Assembly: GCA_022508305.1 (NCBI GenBank)
Contig: JAFLVM010000003.1
Coordinates: 40,778-104,777 of the forward strand
Source of the DNA: Clostridiales bacterium
Lineage (GTDB): Bacteria > Bacillota > Clostridia > Christensenellales > CAG-314
Direction of reading: 5' to 3'
Length of the DNA: 64,000 nucleotides
Shown here: in pieces, positions 38,137-46,769 of the stretch
Layout: each line of letters opens with the position of its first letter
Numbering within the stretch: position 1 is the first letter of the stretch
Translations under genes and position numbers: made by a program
Notes under the pieces: model-generated
Database searches by the model: none
Seen by the model: only the letters and a program-made list of their open reading frames with translations
What the model was told of the DNA's origin: nothing

Positions 38137-40011
38137 TTATTTTTTTCCACGAGCGACTATCATTGCTCGCATTGAATTGAGTATTGCGACGACACACACG
38201 CCTACGTCGGCAAGGATTGCTATTATCAGTCCGAAGGAAATCATATCGAGTACGCCTATTGCTGAAATTACGAGTACTGCAAGTTTGATTGCAAGCGACA
38301 GTACGATATTTTCACGGACGATATTGAGCGTTTTCTTTGCTACGCGTTTGGCGGTGGAAATGGCGGTGGGGTTGTCTTGCATGAGGACTATATCTGCCGT
38401 TTCTATCGCTACGTCGCTGCCTGCTGCGCCCATTGCAATACCAACGTCAGCCGTTGCAAGTACAGGCGCGTCGTTTATGCCGTCACCGACAAATGCTACG
38501 GTTGCGCCTTTGTTTTGTTTCAGTTCATTGAGCTTTTCCACCTTGTCTTGCGGTAGCAAATCGGAGTAGTAAGTGTCAATCCCGAGATTGCCTGCAACTT
38601 TTTCGGCAGTTGCTTGATTGTCACCTGTGAGCATTACCGTTTTGCAACCGCTTTGACGGAGTTGTTGAACCGCAAGCGCGCTGTCTTCCTTTATTTCGTC
38701 GGCAATTACGACGTAACCTACGAATTTACTGTTTTCCGCAACGTAAACGACCGTTCCGCTGTCCACGGTGGGGCAATCAATGCCGTTGTCATGCATCAAT
38801 TGCGCGTTTCCGCACAAAATTGTTGATTTTTCCGTCTCGGCAAGCAGTCCTTTGCCTGCAATTTCCGTAACTTTTGCCTCAACTGTAGCTTTTGCCACTT
38901 TAGATATTGAGGTTGCAATGGGGTGGTTGCTGTACTGCTCGGCTATTGCTGCAAGCTGTAACACTTGTTCGCGCTTTTCTTGGGGATAGACGTCCGTTAC
39001 GGCAAAATTACCTTTTGTGAGCGTTCCCGTCTTGTCAAAAGCTATTGTATTGACCTTAGCAAGCAATTCAAGATAGTTACTACCTTTTACAAGAATACCG
39101 CGTTTGCTTGCTGCGGCAATTCCGCCGAAAAATCCAAGCGGTACGGAAATTACCAAGGCGCAGGGGCAGGACACGAACAGGAACATCATTGCGCGTTTGA
39201 GCCACGTGCTCCAAACTTCCCAATTTGCGTACTGTCCTGTAACAAGCGGTGGCAACACTCCGAGAAGCACTGCCAAGCCTACAACTACGGGCGTGTAGTA
39301 TTTGCTGAACTTGGTAATAAAATTTTCCGCCGGGGCCTTTTGTGAAGTGGCGTTTTCCACAAGGTCGAGAATTTTCGCCACCGTACTGTCGTCGTAGGTG
39401 CCGATTGTGGTTACGTACAGCACGCCGTCAAGGTTGATACAGCCTGATATTACCGTTTCGCCTGCGATTACGTGACGGGGCAGGCTTTCGCCTGTGATAG
39501 CAGAAGTGTCAACGTTACATTCGCCTTTCAATATCACGCCGTCAAGAGGAATTTTGTCACCCGCCTTGATTACGATAGTTTCGCCCACTTCGATTTCCGA
39601 CGGGTGGACTGTGATTTCCTCACCGTTACGCAGTACCGTTGCCTCCTCGGGGCGAATGTCCATTAGCGCGGCAATGTTTTTGCGACTTTTGCCCACAGCG
39701 TAGCGTTGGAACAGTTCGCCGATTTGGTACAGTATCATGACGGCGGCAGCGTCAGCGTATTCGCCTATTGCAAACGCGCCAACGGTTGCGATAGTCATCA
39801 AAAAGTTCTCGTCAAATATCTTTCCGTGAAAAATATTGGTAACGGCTTTCCACAGTACGTCGTAGCCTGCTATAAGATACGCTGCGGCAAACAGTCCAAG
39901 TTCAATCCATTGCCAATACGGTATATCGGTGGTGTATTTTAGTATCAGTGTGACGACGGTGACAACAATCGCAACACTTATTCTTATTAGAGATTTTTTA
40001 TTCTTTGACAT
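38137..40011 (-). CDS. Zn/Cd/Pb-type heavy-metal P1B ATPase
   Basis: 624 residues, no N-terminal metal domain (that is encoded separately at 40049-40267). Actuator SAITGESLP, CPC motif SCPCALVISVP, phosphorylation DKTGTLTKG, YSNHPIA (HP motif), [20 protein letters not shown]. The CPC...LVISVP form matches the zinc/cadmium/lead group (ZntA, CadA). Exports divalent soft metals across the cytoplasmic membrane. Last gene of the arsR-HMA-ATPase operon read leftwards from 40725. Confidence 0.93.
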   Translation of the reverse strand: MSKNKKSLIRISVAIVVTVVTLILKYTTDIPYWQWIELGLFAAAYLIAGYDVLWKAVTNIFHGKIFDENFLMTIATVGAFAIGEYADAAAVMILYQIGELFQRYAVGKSRKNIAALMDIRPEEATVLRNGEEITVHPSEIEVGETIVIKAGDKIPLDGVILKGECNVDTSAITGESLPRHVIAGETVISGCINLDGVLYVTTIGTYDDSTVAKILDLVENATSQKAPAENFITKFSKYYTPVVVGLAVLLGVLPPLVTGQYANWEVWSTWLKRAMMFLFVSCPCALVISVPLGFFGGIAAASKRGILVKGSNYLELLAKVNTIAFDKTGTLTKGNFAVTDVYPQEKREQVLQLAAIAEQYSNHPIATSISKVAKATVEAKVTEIAGKGLLAETEKSTILCGNAQLMHDNGIDCPTVDSGTVVYVAENSKFVGYVVIADEIKEDSALAVQQLRQSGCKTVMLTGDNQATAEKVAGNLGIDTYYSDLLPQDKVEKLNELKQNKGATVAFVGDGINDAPVLATADVGIAMGAAGSDVAIETADIVLMQDNPTAISTAKRVAKKTLNIVRENIVLSLAIKLAVLVISAIGVLDMISFGLIIAILADVGVCVVAILNSMRAMIVARGKK

Positions 40012-40048
40012 AGTTAATTGTTAAGCAGAATTGTTTTCGCAAATTTCA

Positions 40049-40267
40049 CTAAATTTTCAGTCTGCAATCGGGTTCAATCTTTTTAATCGTAGCCTTTATT
40101 TGCTTGATTATTTCTTCGCTATTGTTTTCGTCAAATTCAAGCGTCATTCGTTGCAGCATAAAGTTAATGGTGCAGCTTTGTACGCCGTCAATTTTTCTTA
40201 TTGCCTGTTCCATTTTTGCCGCGCAGTTTGCGCAGTCGAGGTCTTGCATTGCTATTACTTTTTTCAT
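40049..40267 (-). CDS. Heavy-metal-associated domain protein
   Basis: 72 residues, one ferredoxin-like HMA domain with metal motif DLDCANCAAKMEQA (CxxC). Probably a metal-delivery partner equal to the N-terminal domain normally fused to ZntA/CadA. The Asp before the first Cys (DCANC) is the Zn/Cd-type signature. Lies 37 bases before the ATPase and 5 after the regulator. Confidence 0.88.
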   Translation of the reverse strand: MKKVIAMQDLDCANCAAKMEQAIRKIDGVQSCTINFMLQRMTLEFDENNSEEIIKQIKATIKKIEPDCRLKI

Positions 40268-40272
40268 CTGAA

Positions 40273-40629
40273 TTACTCCTGTATGTGTTCTAATGCTAAG
40301 TTAATTATGCTGAGTACGTGTCCGTCGTCAAGGCTGTAGAAAATTTCCTTGCCGCTGCGTCTGCTCTTGACAAGCTTTGCCTGTCGCAATATGCGTAATT
40401 GGTGCGATACCGCCGATTTGGTCATGTTGAGTACCGAGCCAATATCACAAACGCACATTTCCGCCTGCGCAAGCGCCGACAGTATGCGTATGCGCGTGGA
40501 GTCGCCAAAAATTTTGAACAACTCGGCAACATCGTACAACGTGTCCTCGTTTGGCATGTCTACAGTCACCTGCTCGCACACCTCGTCGTGAACGTGGTTA
40601 TTTTCACAAATTAAATCTTTGTCTTGCAT
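40273..40629 (-). CDS. ArsR/SmtB-family metal-responsive repressor (CadC-like)
   Basis: 118 residues with winged helix. The metal-sensing helix has AEMCVCDIGSVL (CxCD, the alpha3 site of CadC/ArsR), and the N-terminus supplies His/Cys (CENNHVHDEVCEQ) as in the alpha3N site. Recognition helix: NMTKSAVSHQLRIL. Expected to bind the palindrome at 40668-40693 and release with Cd/Pb/Zn. Confidence 0.93.
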   Translation of the reverse strand: MQDKDLICENNHVHDEVCEQVTVDMPNEDTLYDVAELFKIFGDSTRIRILSALAQAEMCVCDIGSVLNMTKSAVSHQLRILRQAKLVKSRRSGKEIFYSLDDGHVLSIINLALEHIQE

Positions 40630-40667
40630 AAGGTTTTTGCTCCTTTAGTAACGTCGTGTTTCTTGCA

Positions 40668-40693
40668 AACAGTTGAATAATTGTTCAACTGTT
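40668..40693. promoter_or_regulatory. ArsR/CadC-type operator
   Basis: Perfect 10-bp arms AACAGTTGAA and TTCAACTGTT around TAATTG, immediately downstream of the -10 box on the minus strand. The TGAAT-N-ATTGTTCA core is the usual ArsR/SmtB operator style. Confidence 0.85.
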
Positions 40694-40696
40694 ATT

Positions 40697-40725
40697 ATTT
40701 TATGCTCGATTAGGGGAAAAGTCAA
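40697..40725 (-). promoter_or_regulatory. Promoter of the metal efflux operon
   Basis: Minus strand TTGACT (40725-40720), 17-base spacer, TAAAAT (40702-40697). Confidence 0.75.
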
Positions 40726-40795
40726 TCGTTTTTACAAAAAAATAAGAAAAAAATTACAAATATCGACAAATTCCACTGAAAGTAACTTTGAGTTG

Positions 40796-40860
40796 GAAAT
40801 AGAGCGGGTCAAAGCTTCAATATATTGTAGAAATAGTGGTGTTTATTATATAAATAACAA
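40796..40860 (+). repeat. Dispersed repeat copy A
   Basis: From GTCAAAGC (about 40808) over 47 bases this matches 41 of 47 positions of copy B at 52874-52921. Both are followed by a hairpin (AGGA..TCCT here). Reads VKASIYCRNSGVYYI in one frame. Confidence 0.5.
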
Positions 40861-40964
40861 TAGGAAAAGCAATCCTTTTGTTTATCTATTTGCAAAGAAA
40901 AAAACAAGCAATTACAGGCGTATAGTGAATAATTTTAGTAAGTTTTCATTTTTGCTTTTGCATC

Positions 40965-41110
40965 TTGATTGGTATAAAAAAAAGGTGTAAAATGTCGAAT
41001 AGAAATGTGTGCGCAGAGCAAATCGACTGTGCAAAACTCTCAAATAAAATAGAGTAAAAAACCGTGGAACTGCCCATGGGCAGTTTTCGTTTTTCGTAAA
41101 AAACGAAAAC
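40965..41110 (+). ncRNA. Candidate small RNA with promoter and terminator
   Basis: TTGATT (40965-40970), 17-base spacer and TAAAAT (40988-40993) form a promoter. About 15-40 bases downstream TGCGCAG pairs with CTGTGCA, then CTCT with AGAG, and an 18-base perfect palindrome (AACTGCCCATGGGCAGTT, 41068-41085) leads into TTCGTTTTT as a terminator. A second stem, GTTTTCGTTTTT/AAAAACGAAAAC (41083-41110), overlaps it. No ORF lies inside. Transcript of about 95 bases inferred. Confidence 0.4.
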
Positions 41111-41258
41111 ACAGTGCTATTACAAGCGCGCAAAGAAACAAGCAAAAAAATGCTGTGGATAACTTTGTTGCAACCAACGACGCGAAATTGCGTATATTGA
41201 TGTGGGTAATTAGGGGTTAAGCCCCCAAAATATAATTAAAAATAAGGAGAAGTAAACT
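41111..41258 (+). other. Leader of the Cys-rich lipoprotein gene
   Basis: Contains a match to the DnaA box (TGTGGATAA, 41153-41161), a GGGG/CCCC hairpin just before the SD (about 41213-41225) and AAGGAG as SD. No coding sequence seen. Confidence 0.35.
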
Positions 41259-42980
41259 ATGACAAAGACAAAAAAGATTGTCGCCATGTTAGTAGTTGTA
41301 GCTTTGATGTTTTCATTAGTTGCTACAATTGCTGCATGCGCCACTCACACTTGTGAACACGTATGTGAAGTATGCCACAAGTGCCAAGACGCAGACTGTC
41401 AAGATTCAGTTTGCGCAGAGAAGTGCGAAGGTCATCAACAAGGTGGCGGACACGTTTGCGGACACAAATGTGAAGTATGTGGCAAGTGCACAAGCGAATG
41501 TACAGACGCAGTTTGCGCAGAGAAGTGCGAAGGTCACCAACAAGGTGGCGAACACGTTTGCGGTCACAAATGTGAAGTGTGTGGCAAGTGCACAAGCGAA
41601 TGTACAGACGCAGCTTGCGCAGAGAAGTGCGAAGGTCACCAACAAGGTGGCGATCACACTTGCGAACACGAATGTGAAGAATGTGGCAAGTGCACAAGCG
41701 AATGCGAAGACGCAGCTTGCGCAGAAAAGTGCCCCGGTCACGGTGGCGAAGAACCCGCAGAGTTCACAATCACCTTCGAAGTTGGTGACGACGGTTCATT
41801 TACTGATGCAGAATTCGCAGGCACAATGACAACCGTTAACGGTAAGCTTGCAAGTCTGCCCGAAGTTACAACCAGCAGAGAACTCACAACTTTCTTGGGT
41901 TGGTTCACGGAAGCTACTGAAGGCGACCAAATCACTCTTGAAACAGTGTTCACAACTGAAGATGATTCTACTGAAATCACAGTTTACGCTCAATATCACA
42001 AGGAATTCAGAATTACCCTTAACATCGACTCTTCTAAGGGCGCTCTTAAACCCGAAGATGCAGAAAAGACGGAATTCATCACAGTTAACGGTATGATTGA
42101 CGGTTATCTACCCGAACCCACTTGTTCGGTTGCTCACTGGCACTTTGACAATTGGTACGATGGCGAAACAGGTATTGACGAAGAAGTAACCGTATTCACG
42201 AAGGATACCGAACTCGTTGCAGTTTTCGTACGCGACAACGGCGTATGGTCGGGCGAAGACGCAGACCTCTTTAGAATCGCTTTGGTTAAAAATTCAGGTG
42301 CTACCGGTGTTATTGCTGAATACTGGTTCGGTGGCGCAAGCACGAAGATCAGCGTAACGGAAGGCGAAAGACTTTCTCTTTATCTCAACGGCGTGCGAAT
42401 TGCTCACTATGCAGGTGGCGCAGTGGGCGTTGAAGGAAACAAGAGCAGCAGTCAAAAGTCGGATTATGTAACCGTAACAGTAACAGGCGAACTTCAACTC
42501 TACCTAAAACTTTACTCTCATGCTACCGACCCCAACAACTATGTTTGCGAATGGTTGGGTGCTACCAAAGTAGAGACCGGCTCGGAAGTTCCCGAAGGTT
42601 GCGATCCAGTCACAATTACCTTCACTTATACTCCAGCCGGAGGAGAACCCGTAGTATCAGTAGTAACGATCTATCTCGTTGACAACACCGGCAAGGCAGT
42701 TGGCGAAGCTGATTTCTCGAAATTCTGCATTTATACCTATAATGGCGAGGCTTTCGGTGCCTGGGGAACAAGTACTACTAAAGGTAAACTTCAATCACAA
42801 ATGAGTGCTTCTGTAGATCTGCCTTCCGGATGGATTTTCAGATGGGGTTCGAGTTATAGTCAACAGACGGCTAACATTGTAGACGTATTCAAGGCAGGAA
42901 AAACTTACCTTGTCAAACTTCCCTCTGCAACTCAAGGCACTGCCGAAGTTACAGAACTCACGTTGCCCGCTGAGGAATAA
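41259..42980 (+). CDS. Cell-surface lipoprotein with Cys-rich repeats and InlB-type repeats
   Basis: 573 residues. Lipoprotein signal peptide with lipobox IAAC (Cys27). Residues ~30-165 hold four copies of a 34-residue unit (102 bases; last shorter) of the form H.C.H.CE.C.KC...C.D..C..KC.GH, about eight cysteines plus histidines each, suggesting metal binding or disulfide-bonded stalk. Then one or two InlB B-repeat/Listeria-Bacteroides domains (FLGWFTEATEGDQI; HWHFDNWYDGETGI) and two beta-sandwich segments that may bind glycan. First gene of the starch locus, with AAGGAG SD; terminator at 43033-43060. Confidence 0.75.
   Translation: MTKTKKIVAMLVVVALMFSLVATIAACATHTCEHVCEVCHKCQDADCQDSVCAEKCEGHQQGGGHVCGHKCEVCGKCTSECTDAVCAEKCEGHQQGGEHVCGHKCEVCGKCTSECTDAACAEKCEGHQQGGDHTCEHECEECGKCTSECEDAACAEKCPGHGGEEPAEFTITFEVGDDGSFTDAEFAGTMTTVNGKLASLPEVTTSRELTTFLGWFTEATEGDQITLETVFTTEDDSTEITVYAQYHKEFRITLNIDSSKGALKPEDAEKTEFITVNGMIDGYLPEPTCSVAHWHFDNWYDGETGIDEEVTVFTKDTELVAVFVRDNGVWSGEDADLFRIALVKNSGATGVIAEYWFGGASTKISVTEGERLSLYLNGVRIAHYAGGAVGVEGNKSSSQKSDYVTVTVTGELQLYLKLYSHATDPNNYVCEWLGATKVETGSEVPEGCDPVTITFTYTPAGGEPVVSVVTIYLVDNTGKAVGEADFSKFCIYTYNGEAFGAWGTSTTKGKLQSQMSASVDLPSGWIFRWGSSYSQQTANIVDVFKAGKTYLVKLPSATQGTAEVTELTLPAEE
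41344..41748 (+). repeat. Four tandem 102-base coding repeats
   Basis: The GGTGGCG at the end of each unit recurs at 41442, 41544, 41646 and 41742, i.e. spacings 102, 102, 96. The second and third units are nearly identical at DNA level. Confidence 0.85.
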
Positions 42981-43032
42981 TTTCATAATCAAAGATTATT
43001 AATTGATTTGATATAATCTAAACCCAAAACCA

Positions 43033-43060
43033 AGGCCCTATCGCAAGGTAGGGCTTTTGT
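43033..43060 (+). terminator. Intrinsic terminator
   Basis: GCCCTA / TAGGGC around TCGCAAGG, followed by TTTT. Confidence 0.75.
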
Positions 43061-43114
43061 GGGTAAATAGGTTACGTCTAATAAACGACACGATTAATCT
43101 AACTTGGAGGTCTT

Positions 43115-45718
43115 ATGATAAAAAGAAGATTACTTTCCCTCCTGCTGGCAGTGGCAATGATTTTCAGCTGCTGCGCGTTGTTGGTCGGCTGTATCAAGCC
43201 GGATGACGACGGCGACAAGGAATACACAGTTTCCTTTGACGTCGGTAGCGAGGCTAGATCGGCTGGCGTACGCAATCCCGAATCACAAAAGGTGAAAAAT
43301 GGCGAAACTGCGGTACAACCGACTGTAGACGCATGGGAAGGACACACTCTTGACGATTGGTACAACGGTACGGCGAAGTGGAACTTCAGCAATGACACCG
43401 TAACGAAGGACGTCACCCTTACCGCTCAATGGAGAGTAGCAGTCAGTTCCGACGTTGACAAGTACGAAGAAGAGTTGACATGGGGTGAACCCGGACACCT
43501 GTACGTTCACTATCTCAGAGGCGATCATTCCGCTGATGAATTGGGTATTACAAACAGCGCGGCTGCTCCCGGCTACTCAACGCAGATAAATTCAACGGTT
43601 TACGGCGATTGGGGAATTTGGGCGTGGGAATACGTCCCCGTTAACGGCGAGGGTAGAGCGTTTTATCCCATGAAGATAGACGTTTCCGGCGCTGTGTACG
43701 ACATTGACCTTACGGCTACGTACAACGACGCGGGTTGGGATTCCGCAACACGTAACAACAAAGGACTCAAAATAACTTACGCTACGACAACGCGTATCGG
43801 TCTTCAAATCTTTTCGCAAGACAGCCGCGTCAACGGCGAAGGCTTCTGGGTAAATGACGGCGGCGACGTTTACGTCAGACTTAGCGAAGCAAAGCGTGAA
43901 AAGGGCGACTACCATTGGTTTGTCAGCCAAGGCTCGGTTGGTAGCGGTAGCCCTGTATTTACTTCTACCGAAGTCAACAACCCGTACGATGGAATTGAGC
44001 CCGGTTCGGCAGTGAGCGGCTACGACGTAGTGTCCAACAAGGGCAACAACGATTTGTACACACAACAGCCTGTTGCCGAAGGTTGGGAAGAAAACAGCGT
44101 AGGATATCAGATATTCATCGCATCATTTGCCGACAGTGACGGCGACGGAATGGGCGATTTGCGCGGTATCATCGAAAACCTCGATTACCTCAAGAATCTC
44201 GGTGTTGACACGCTGTGGCTGACACCTTTCCAAAGCTCTAACTCCTACCACGGTTACGACATCATGGACTACTTCTCGGTAGACCCGAGATTCGGCACCT
44301 TGGAGGACTACAGAGAGTTGATTTACACGGCGCACAAGAAGGGAATGAAGGTGTTGCTCGACTTCGTTCTCAACCACACGTCGCAATCCAACCCCTGGTT
44401 CGTCAAGTCGCAAAACCTCGTAAAGGAAACGATAACGCTTCCCGACGGCACCAAGAAAGAAATTGATTACCGCAATTTCTACAACTGGCAAAACGAAGAA
44501 TACGTAAGTAGTATCAAGGACCCCGTAGCAAAAGCGCAATGGTACAAGGATCCCAACGGATATTACTTCTACAGTAGCTTCAGCTCCTCAATGCCCGAAC
44601 TCAACTTCGACTATCAGGCAACGAGAGACGCTATTTTGGAAGTTGCGCTGTACTGGATGAGCTTTGGCTTGGACGGCTTCCGTCTGGATGCAGTAAAGCA
44701 CATCTACATGGTTAACGAAAACGAAAACCATTCCGGCAAGCTCGTGTGGGACGGCGGTTACTCCTACGACGTGGACAAGAACGTTCACTTCTTCAGAGAG
44801 TTCAACGCTAAGCTCAAGGCAAGCTACCCCAGCGCGATACTGGTAGGCGAAAACTTCAACGGTAACCCCGCTAACCTTGCGCCTCTGTACGAAGGACTGG
44901 ATTCGCAATTCAACTTCAACTGGTACTACGACACGACTTGGAACCTCACCGAGCTTGCTAACGGTAGAGGTGGCGCAGCAAAGATATTGAATCAATACGA
45001 AGCGGCGCAATTCAGCTTCTCGATGTACCGCAAGGACTACATTGACGGCACGTTCGTATCCAACCACGACGTACAACGCGCCCGCGACAAGCTGTACAAA
45101 ACCGACGTAGGTGTTCCACGCACGGCAGTAATAGGTGACGCTGACTGGACGCTTTCGGAAAATCTTGCAAAACTCTACGCAGGACTTAGCTTGACGGTTC
45201 CCGGTATCACTTGGATTTACAACGGTGACGAGCTTGGTATGTTCGGTACCAAGACGGCTAACGGTCCCGGCGAAGGCGCAGGTCACGAAGACAGATGGTA
45301 CCGTCAACCGATGAAGTGGACGACGGAAAGAGAAGGTAGCCCGTACAACTGTTACTATCTGATGGGCTTCAACAACTACTACATGGGTTGGGATGCTCTC
45401 AATACGCAACTTTACGGCGTAGAAGAACAGCTCAAAGACCCCAACTCAATCTTGAATCTGTACAAAGACATTATTGCAATCCGCAGACAGTACTCGGCTC
45501 TTGCAAGAGGAACGGTAGTGTCTTACACGGAAACAAGCGACGTCATTTGCTATTCCGTCAAGGACAGCGCGCACGAGATTCTCATCTACGTCAACGCTAC
45601 TGCTAAGTCTCAAAAGGCAGATTACGCGCTTCCGACAGGAGCAACGTTGCTTTACGGCAGTGCAGTAAGCGGAAGCACGGTAGGCGCTATGTCCATTAGC
45701 ATTTACTTGGTGAAATAG
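43115..45718 (+). CDS. Surface-anchored alpha-amylase (GH13) lipoprotein
   Basis: 867 residues. Lipobox LLVGC (Cys26) places it outside the cell. An InlB-type repeat follows (about 37-110, ending VTLTAQW), then a beta-sandwich segment (to ~310), probably carbohydrate-binding, and the GH13 barrel: QIFIASFADSDGDGMGDLRG, LDFVLNHTS, nucleophile GFRLD (about 525), acid/base VGENF (about 577), SNHDVQR (about 650). Degrades starch/maltodextrin for the MalEFG transporter encoded downstream. TTGGAGG is the SD. Confidence 0.9.
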   Translation: MIKRRLLSLLLAVAMIFSCCALLVGCIKPDDDGDKEYTVSFDVGSEARSAGVRNPESQKVKNGETAVQPTVDAWEGHTLDDWYNGTAKWNFSNDTVTKDVTLTAQWRVAVSSDVDKYEEELTWGEPGHLYVHYLRGDHSADELGITNSAAAPGYSTQINSTVYGDWGIWAWEYVPVNGEGRAFYPMKIDVSGAVYDIDLTATYNDAGWDSATRNNKGLKITYATTTRIGLQIFSQDSRVNGEGFWVNDGGDVYVRLSEAKREKGDYHWFVSQGSVGSGSPVFTSTEVNNPYDGIEPGSAVSGYDVVSNKGNNDLYTQQPVAEGWEENSVGYQIFIASFADSDGDGMGDLRGIIENLDYLKNLGVDTLWLTPFQSSNSYHGYDIMDYFSVDPRFGTLEDYRELIYTAHKKGMKVLLDFVLNHTSQSNPWFVKSQNLVKETITLPDGTKKEIDYRNFYNWQNEEYVSSIKDPVAKAQWYKDPNGYYFYSSFSSSMPELNFDYQATRDAILEVALYWMSFGLDGFRLDAVKHIYMVNENENHSGKLVWDGGYSYDVDKNVHFFREFNAKLKASYPSAILVGENFNGNPANLAPLYEGLDSQFNFNWYYDTTWNLTELANGRGGAAKILNQYEAAQFSFSMYRKDYIDGTFVSNHDVQRARDKLYKTDVGVPRTAVIGDADWTLSENLAKLYAGLSLTVPGITWIYNGDELGMFGTKTANGPGEGAGHEDRWYRQPMKWTTEREGSPYNCYYLMGFNNYYMGWDALNTQLYGVEEQLKDPNSILNLYKDIIAIRRQYSALARGTVVSYTETSDVICYSVKDSAHEILIYVNATAKSQKADYALPTGATLLYGSAVSGSTVGAMSISIYLVK

Positions 45719-45730
45719 GAGGAACGAACG

Positions 45731-46630
45731 ATGAAAAAGTTTTTATCTTTAGTATTGGCATGCCTTCTTATTTTAGGCAGTTCTTCCATAGCAATAGCTG
45801 CAACGTCAAACGGCGTTCAGCAAGCTGCTGAAACGGAGCAAGCGCATTTGTATCTCGTTCCGGGCACCTACGTATCAGGCGGTGTAAAGGTTGAAAACAC
45901 AATTTCAGGTTCGGGCGTAAAAAAGCTCAACGAAGAAGAGTGTGACGCAATCTTTACCGAAAACGCATACGAATGCACGCTTGCGGCAGGCGCAACGCTG
46001 CCCACTCCTACAAGCGCGCGTGTGGACAAGGAAGGAAATGCCTACGCGTTTAACGGCTGGTGGTCGATAGTTGACGCTACGGTTACATATTTCGACAAGG
46101 TTCCTGCGCTTAGCGGAGATATGTTCCTGTATGCCGATTGGCGCGCAGATTTGTCACAACGCAAAGATCCCGTAATTCCCGATCCCGACGTGGTGGTAGA
46201 ACCTCATCACTACATGACAATCAAACACTTGTCGGGTGATACTGAAACTGTCGAGCTTGGCGTTACGGGTACGGACATGAAAAACGCCGAGGACCTTGGC
46301 TACGGCAAAGCAGTTCAACTGTACTATATCGGTCTGACGTTGCAACCCGGTGACGTGATTACCGTTTACACAACGGGATTGACGACAGGCAAAGAGGAAG
46401 CGGAGGCTGTTCCACTTCTCATTGACAGCTACCGTGAAATTCAGCTCGAGGCAAACGGAGCAGGCACTAACAACACGGCAAACTTCTTCGATGCATATTG
46501 CCCGTTGAGCAAACGCAATGGTAATCCCTACTTGACTTACACACCAAGCGCAAGCGGAACGTACAACCTCTACATCAAGTTCTACAGCGGCGGCAGCACG
46601 ATGGCTGTTTATATGGAGCCGATGGCTTAG
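45731..46630 (+). CDS. Secreted InlB-repeat protein of the starch locus
   Basis: 299 residues. Signal peptide (KKFLSLVLACLLILGSSSIA, cleavage near AIA-A, residue 23-24) without lipobox. Residues ~25-140 form an InlB/Listeria-Bacteroides-like unit ending in NGWWS...LYADWR; a second beta-rich domain (160-299: MTIKHLSGDTETVELGV... ASGTYNLYIKFYSGG) resembles the C-terminal sandwich of the 41259 protein. Possible starch-binding helper of the amylase. AGGAGGAACG before ATG, 12 bases after the amylase gene. Confidence 0.7.
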   Translation: MKKFLSLVLACLLILGSSSIAIAATSNGVQQAAETEQAHLYLVPGTYVSGGVKVENTISGSGVKKLNEEECDAIFTENAYECTLAAGATLPTPTSARVDKEGNAYAFNGWWSIVDATVTYFDKVPALSGDMFLYADWRADLSQRKDPVIPDPDVVVEPHHYMTIKHLSGDTETVELGVTGTDMKNAEDLGYGKAVQLYYIGLTLQPGDVITVYTTGLTTGKEEAEAVPLLIDSYREIQLEANGAGTNNTANFFDAYCPLSKRNGNPYLTYTPSASGTYNLYIKFYSGGSTMAVYMEPMA

Positions 46631-46661
46631 TCATAATTATTTCAACTTGAAAAGTTCGCTT

Positions 46662-46709
46662 CAACCTTCACCGATGCGGTGAAGGTTGTGGCGGGCTAAT
46701 GCTTTTTTT
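46662..46709 (+). terminator. Strong hairpin before malE
   Basis: CAACCTTCACCG and CGGTGAAGGTTG (12 bp), then TGGCGGGCTAATGC and eight Ts. The T-run is 14 bases from the stem, so either partial terminator or mRNA-stabilising hairpin splitting the locus. Confidence 0.55.
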
Positions 46710-46769
46710 TCACACAGTTGAAAAATCAAATTAAATTACGGAAATTTACACTTTTTAGGAGGTTTTTTA

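Noticed and set aside
40673-40990. 105-codon open frame between the metal operon and starch locus
   Set aside because: Starts inside the arsR operator, has no SD, is Asn/Lys-rich like random AT-rich DNA, and includes only the short dispersed repeat as a conserved part.
41153-41161. DnaA box suggesting a replication origin
   Set aside because: A single match without clusters, DUE or dnaA/dnaN neighbours.
41344-41748. CRISPR array
   Set aside because: The repeats are 102-base coding units in frame within a lipoprotein, with no spacers or cas genes.
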